Positions 33,018 to 34,007 of a DNA stretch of 34,007 nucleotides are shown in pieces. The position numbers and the translations under genes were made by a program. The stretch is from an uncultured Eubacteriales bacterium (GTDB lineage Bacteria; Bacillota; Clostridia; Christensenellales; Aristaeellaceae): NCBI GenBank assembly GCA_902799465.1, contig CADCAS010000047.1:1-34007 (forward strand), given 5' to 3'. The notes under the pieces are model-generated. The model searched no databases and was not told the DNA's origin. It saw only the letters and a program-made list of their open reading frames with translations. The first letter of the stretch is position 1, and every line of letters starts with the position of its first letter.

Positions 33018-33184
33018 AGGGAGTAGGGAGTAGGCAGTAGGGAGTAGGGGGAGAACGGCGCTGCGTTACATTTCTGTCGCGGCGTTGAATGCAGATGATT
33101 TCATTTATGCGCTACATGGCATATAGACACGAATCCTCTGCCGTTCCCACCCTACTCCCTACTGCCTACTCCCTACTCCCTATC
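33015..33184. repeat. Short inverted pair of ACTCCCT-type arrays after rpmB
   Basis: The array at 33015-33052 and its inverted copy at 33150-33184 bracket about 97 bp without a gene. Both carry the GGCAGTA variant unit in the same relative position. The right array ends at the base before the stop codon of the small membrane protein gene. Confidence 0.85.
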
Positions 33185-33358
33185 TCAGAAGCGCCACAGC
33201 AGAAAGCCCACGCTGATCAGGGTCACGGACAGGGCGCCGGTCCAGACCCAGCGGGGCACGAAGATCAGCAGCATCAGTCCGCCTGCGACCATCAGGATCA
33301 GCCCCAGCGCCTTCCGCCCGTCCGGTCCGCTTTTCCGGGACCCGCAGCATTTACTCAT
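33185..33358 (-). CDS. Small two-helix membrane protein, function unknown
   Basis: A 57-residue protein, MSKCCGSRKSGPDGRKALG at the N terminus, then two probable membrane helices (about 18-35, LGLILMVAGGLMLLIFV, and about 39-56, TGALSVTLISVGFLLW) joined by a short PRWVW turn. The basic, cysteine-containing N terminus suggests a cytoplasmic side. I do not recognise a family. The ATG at 33358 is supported by GGAGGGG at a normal distance. The gene is on the opposite strand to its neighbours, and its stop codon abuts a heptamer array. The coding potential is credible from start site and hydrophobicity only. Confidence 0.65.
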   Translation of the reverse strand: MSKCCGSRKSGPDGRKALGLILMVAGGLMLLIFVPRWVWTGALSVTLISVGFLLWRF

Positions 33359-33514
33359 GAGACATCCCCTCCACAGCAGGGTATGCCTGAAACAACCCGC
33401 CCGTTCCCTTGTCTCGTCACTAATAACCGGAGTTTCAGGGCGCATGCAAAAGGAAGCCGTTTTTTTGGGAACGGAAAATGCAAAGCTCTCAACAGAAGGC
33501 GCAGACATGCCGCA

Positions 33515-33553
33515 ACTCCCCTACTCCCTACTCCCTACTGCCTACTCCCTAAA
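33515..33553. repeat. Single ACTCCCT-type heptamer array
   Basis: An array in the CTACTCC orientation ending CCCTAAA, with the variant unit (CTACTGC) one place nearer the TTTAGGG end than in the other copies. Apart from this array and the promoter at 33587, nothing is seen in the 295-bp gap 33359-33653. Confidence 0.85.
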
Positions 33554-33586
33554 CAGGTTAAAATTCGTCACATCAACCTATATTGC

Positions 33587-33615
33587 TTGACAAGCCCTGC
33601 GTATAATGGTATGAT
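33587..33615 (+). promoter_or_regulatory. Promoter of the L7Ae-type protein gene
   Basis: TTGACA at 33587-33592, a 17-bp spacer, and TATGAT at 33610-33615. A TATAAT at 33602 is too close to the -35 to pair with it. The site probably drives the ribosomal protein genes that follow. Confidence 0.8.
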
Positions 33616-33653
33616 TTATCAGTCTGGGTTTATTTGAAAGGGGTGTATCGCGC

Positions 33654-33896
33654 ATGCTGGAGAGGCTGAAGAATGCCGACAAGGTCGTCGGGACGCGGCG
33701 GCTGGTGCGCGCGATATTGGCCGGTGAGATCGCGGAGGCCTTTGTGGCCCGGGACGCCGACCTGTTCATCCTGCGCCAGGTGCGGGACGCCTGCAACAAG
33801 ATGGGCGTTCGCCTGACCGAGGCCGAGAGCATGAAGCTGCTGGGCGAGGCCTGCGGCATCGAGGTCAAGACCGCCTCGGCGGGCATTAAGAAATAA
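33654..33896 (+). CDS. L7Ae/YbxF-family ribosomal protein
   Basis: An 80-residue L7Ae/L30e/S12e/Gadd45-fold RNA-binding protein. LKNADKVVGTRRLVRAILAGEIAEAFVARDAD (residues 4-35, the helix, RNA-contact and strand region) is diagnostic of the bacterial YbxF-like group that binds kink-turn RNA; the C terminus ends in KTASAGIKK. Such genes normally stand directly before rpsL-rpsG-fusA-tuf. The next 111 bp to the window end hold three hairpins instead, so rpsL may start just outside. The ATG follows AAAGGGG. Confidence 0.88.
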   Translation: MLERLKNADKVVGTRRLVRAILAGEIAEAFVARDADLFILRQVRDACNKMGVRLTEAESMKLLGEACGIEVKTASAGIKK

Positions 33897-33911
33897 ACAC
33901 GGACCTTAAGC

Positions 33912-33992
33912 GTCCGGCGAAGCCGGACTGAGGCTGAGCGATCCAGGGGATCGCCAGCCGAAACCCTTCACTCGTCGCAGACGAGGGAAGGG
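33912..33992. repeat. Three consecutive hairpins at the window end
   Basis: Perfect or near-perfect palindromes at 33912-33928 (GTCCGGC/GCCGGAC), 33932-33959 (GGCT and GCGATCC arms) and 33964-33992 (CCCTTC and CTCGTC arms) follow one another almost without spacers, like the chain of palindromes in the element at 1968-2189. Probably the left half of another intergenic element cut by the window edge. Confidence 0.6.
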
Positions 33993-34007
33993 GCGACACA
34001 GCGTCCG

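Noticed and set aside
33602..33607. TATAAT as the -10 of the L7Ae-type gene
   Set aside because: It is only 9 bp from the TTGACA; TATGAT at 33610 gives the correct 17-bp spacing.

Overview
The window reads as a GC-rich chromosome segment of an anaerobic Firmicute of class Clostridia. The reasons are a zinc-binding bacterial-type L28 protein, the yicC-gmk-rpoZ-coaBC-priA-def-fmt-rsmB-rlmN-stp-prkC-rsgA-rpe gene order, a PASTA-domain kinase, strong AGGAGG ribosome binding sites and TTGACA/TATAAT-type promoters. The order or genus cannot be read from the sequence alone. No tRNA, rRNA, CRISPR array, prophage or complete insertion sequence was seen.

Layout. (1) 298-5645, plus strand: a histidine biosynthesis run, hisC-hisB-[insertion]-hisH-hisA-hisF-hisIE. 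Most junctions overlap by 4 bp or are a few bases apart. The exception is the hisB-hisH gap, which holds a 222-bp MITE-like palindromic element (19-bp terminal inverted repeats, 10-bp flanking direct repeats) and a RelB/ParE-type toxin-antitoxin pair with its own consensus promoter. hisG and hisD are not in the window. (2) 6045-15528, minus strand: a two-gene surface or secreted-protein unit, made of a 2780-residue protein built almost entirely from about 86 copies of a 32-residue YD-like repeat and a secreted peptidoglycan-binding-domain protein. (3) 16130-31823, minus strand: the long conserved housekeeping run for RNA/DNA maintenance, translation start and stop processing, coenzyme A synthesis, and Ser/Thr kinase/phosphatase signalling. 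(4) 32761-33896: rpmB (plus), a small two-helix membrane protein (minus) and an L7Ae-type ribosomal protein (plus) that in related genomes precedes rpsL.

The most striking signal lies between the genes. Alternate junctions of the housekeeping run are either 4-8 bp gene overlaps or gaps of about 275-440 bp, and the large gaps are filled with composite palindromic elements. The outer ends are inverted arrays of a 7-bp unit (general form RYTCYYN; local versions ATTCCCA, ACTCCCT, GTTCCCT, ATTCTCC, ATTCCTM). Several carry a second layer of AAATCC..GGATTT palindromes and CTGTTCAGTC/GACTGAATAG sequences. Some carry a core with the perfect terminal inverted repeat GACCTCTCAGTCA and internal hairpins whose stems change in a compensated way between copies. 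The arrays run up to the stop codon of the upstream gene (and even supply the TAG of priA) and to the ribosome binding site of the downstream gene. I read these as a family of small non-autonomous elements specialised for operon junctions; that mobility and any RNA-level role is inference.

How the genes work together: the his genes convert PRFAR-level intermediates to histidinol phosphate and histidine precursors; the housekeeping run couples nucleotide supply (gmk), RNA polymerase (rpoZ), replication restart (priA), formylation and deformylation (fmt, two def), rRNA methylation (rsmB, rlmN), ribosome assembly (rsgA) and PASTA-kinase control (prkC/stp).
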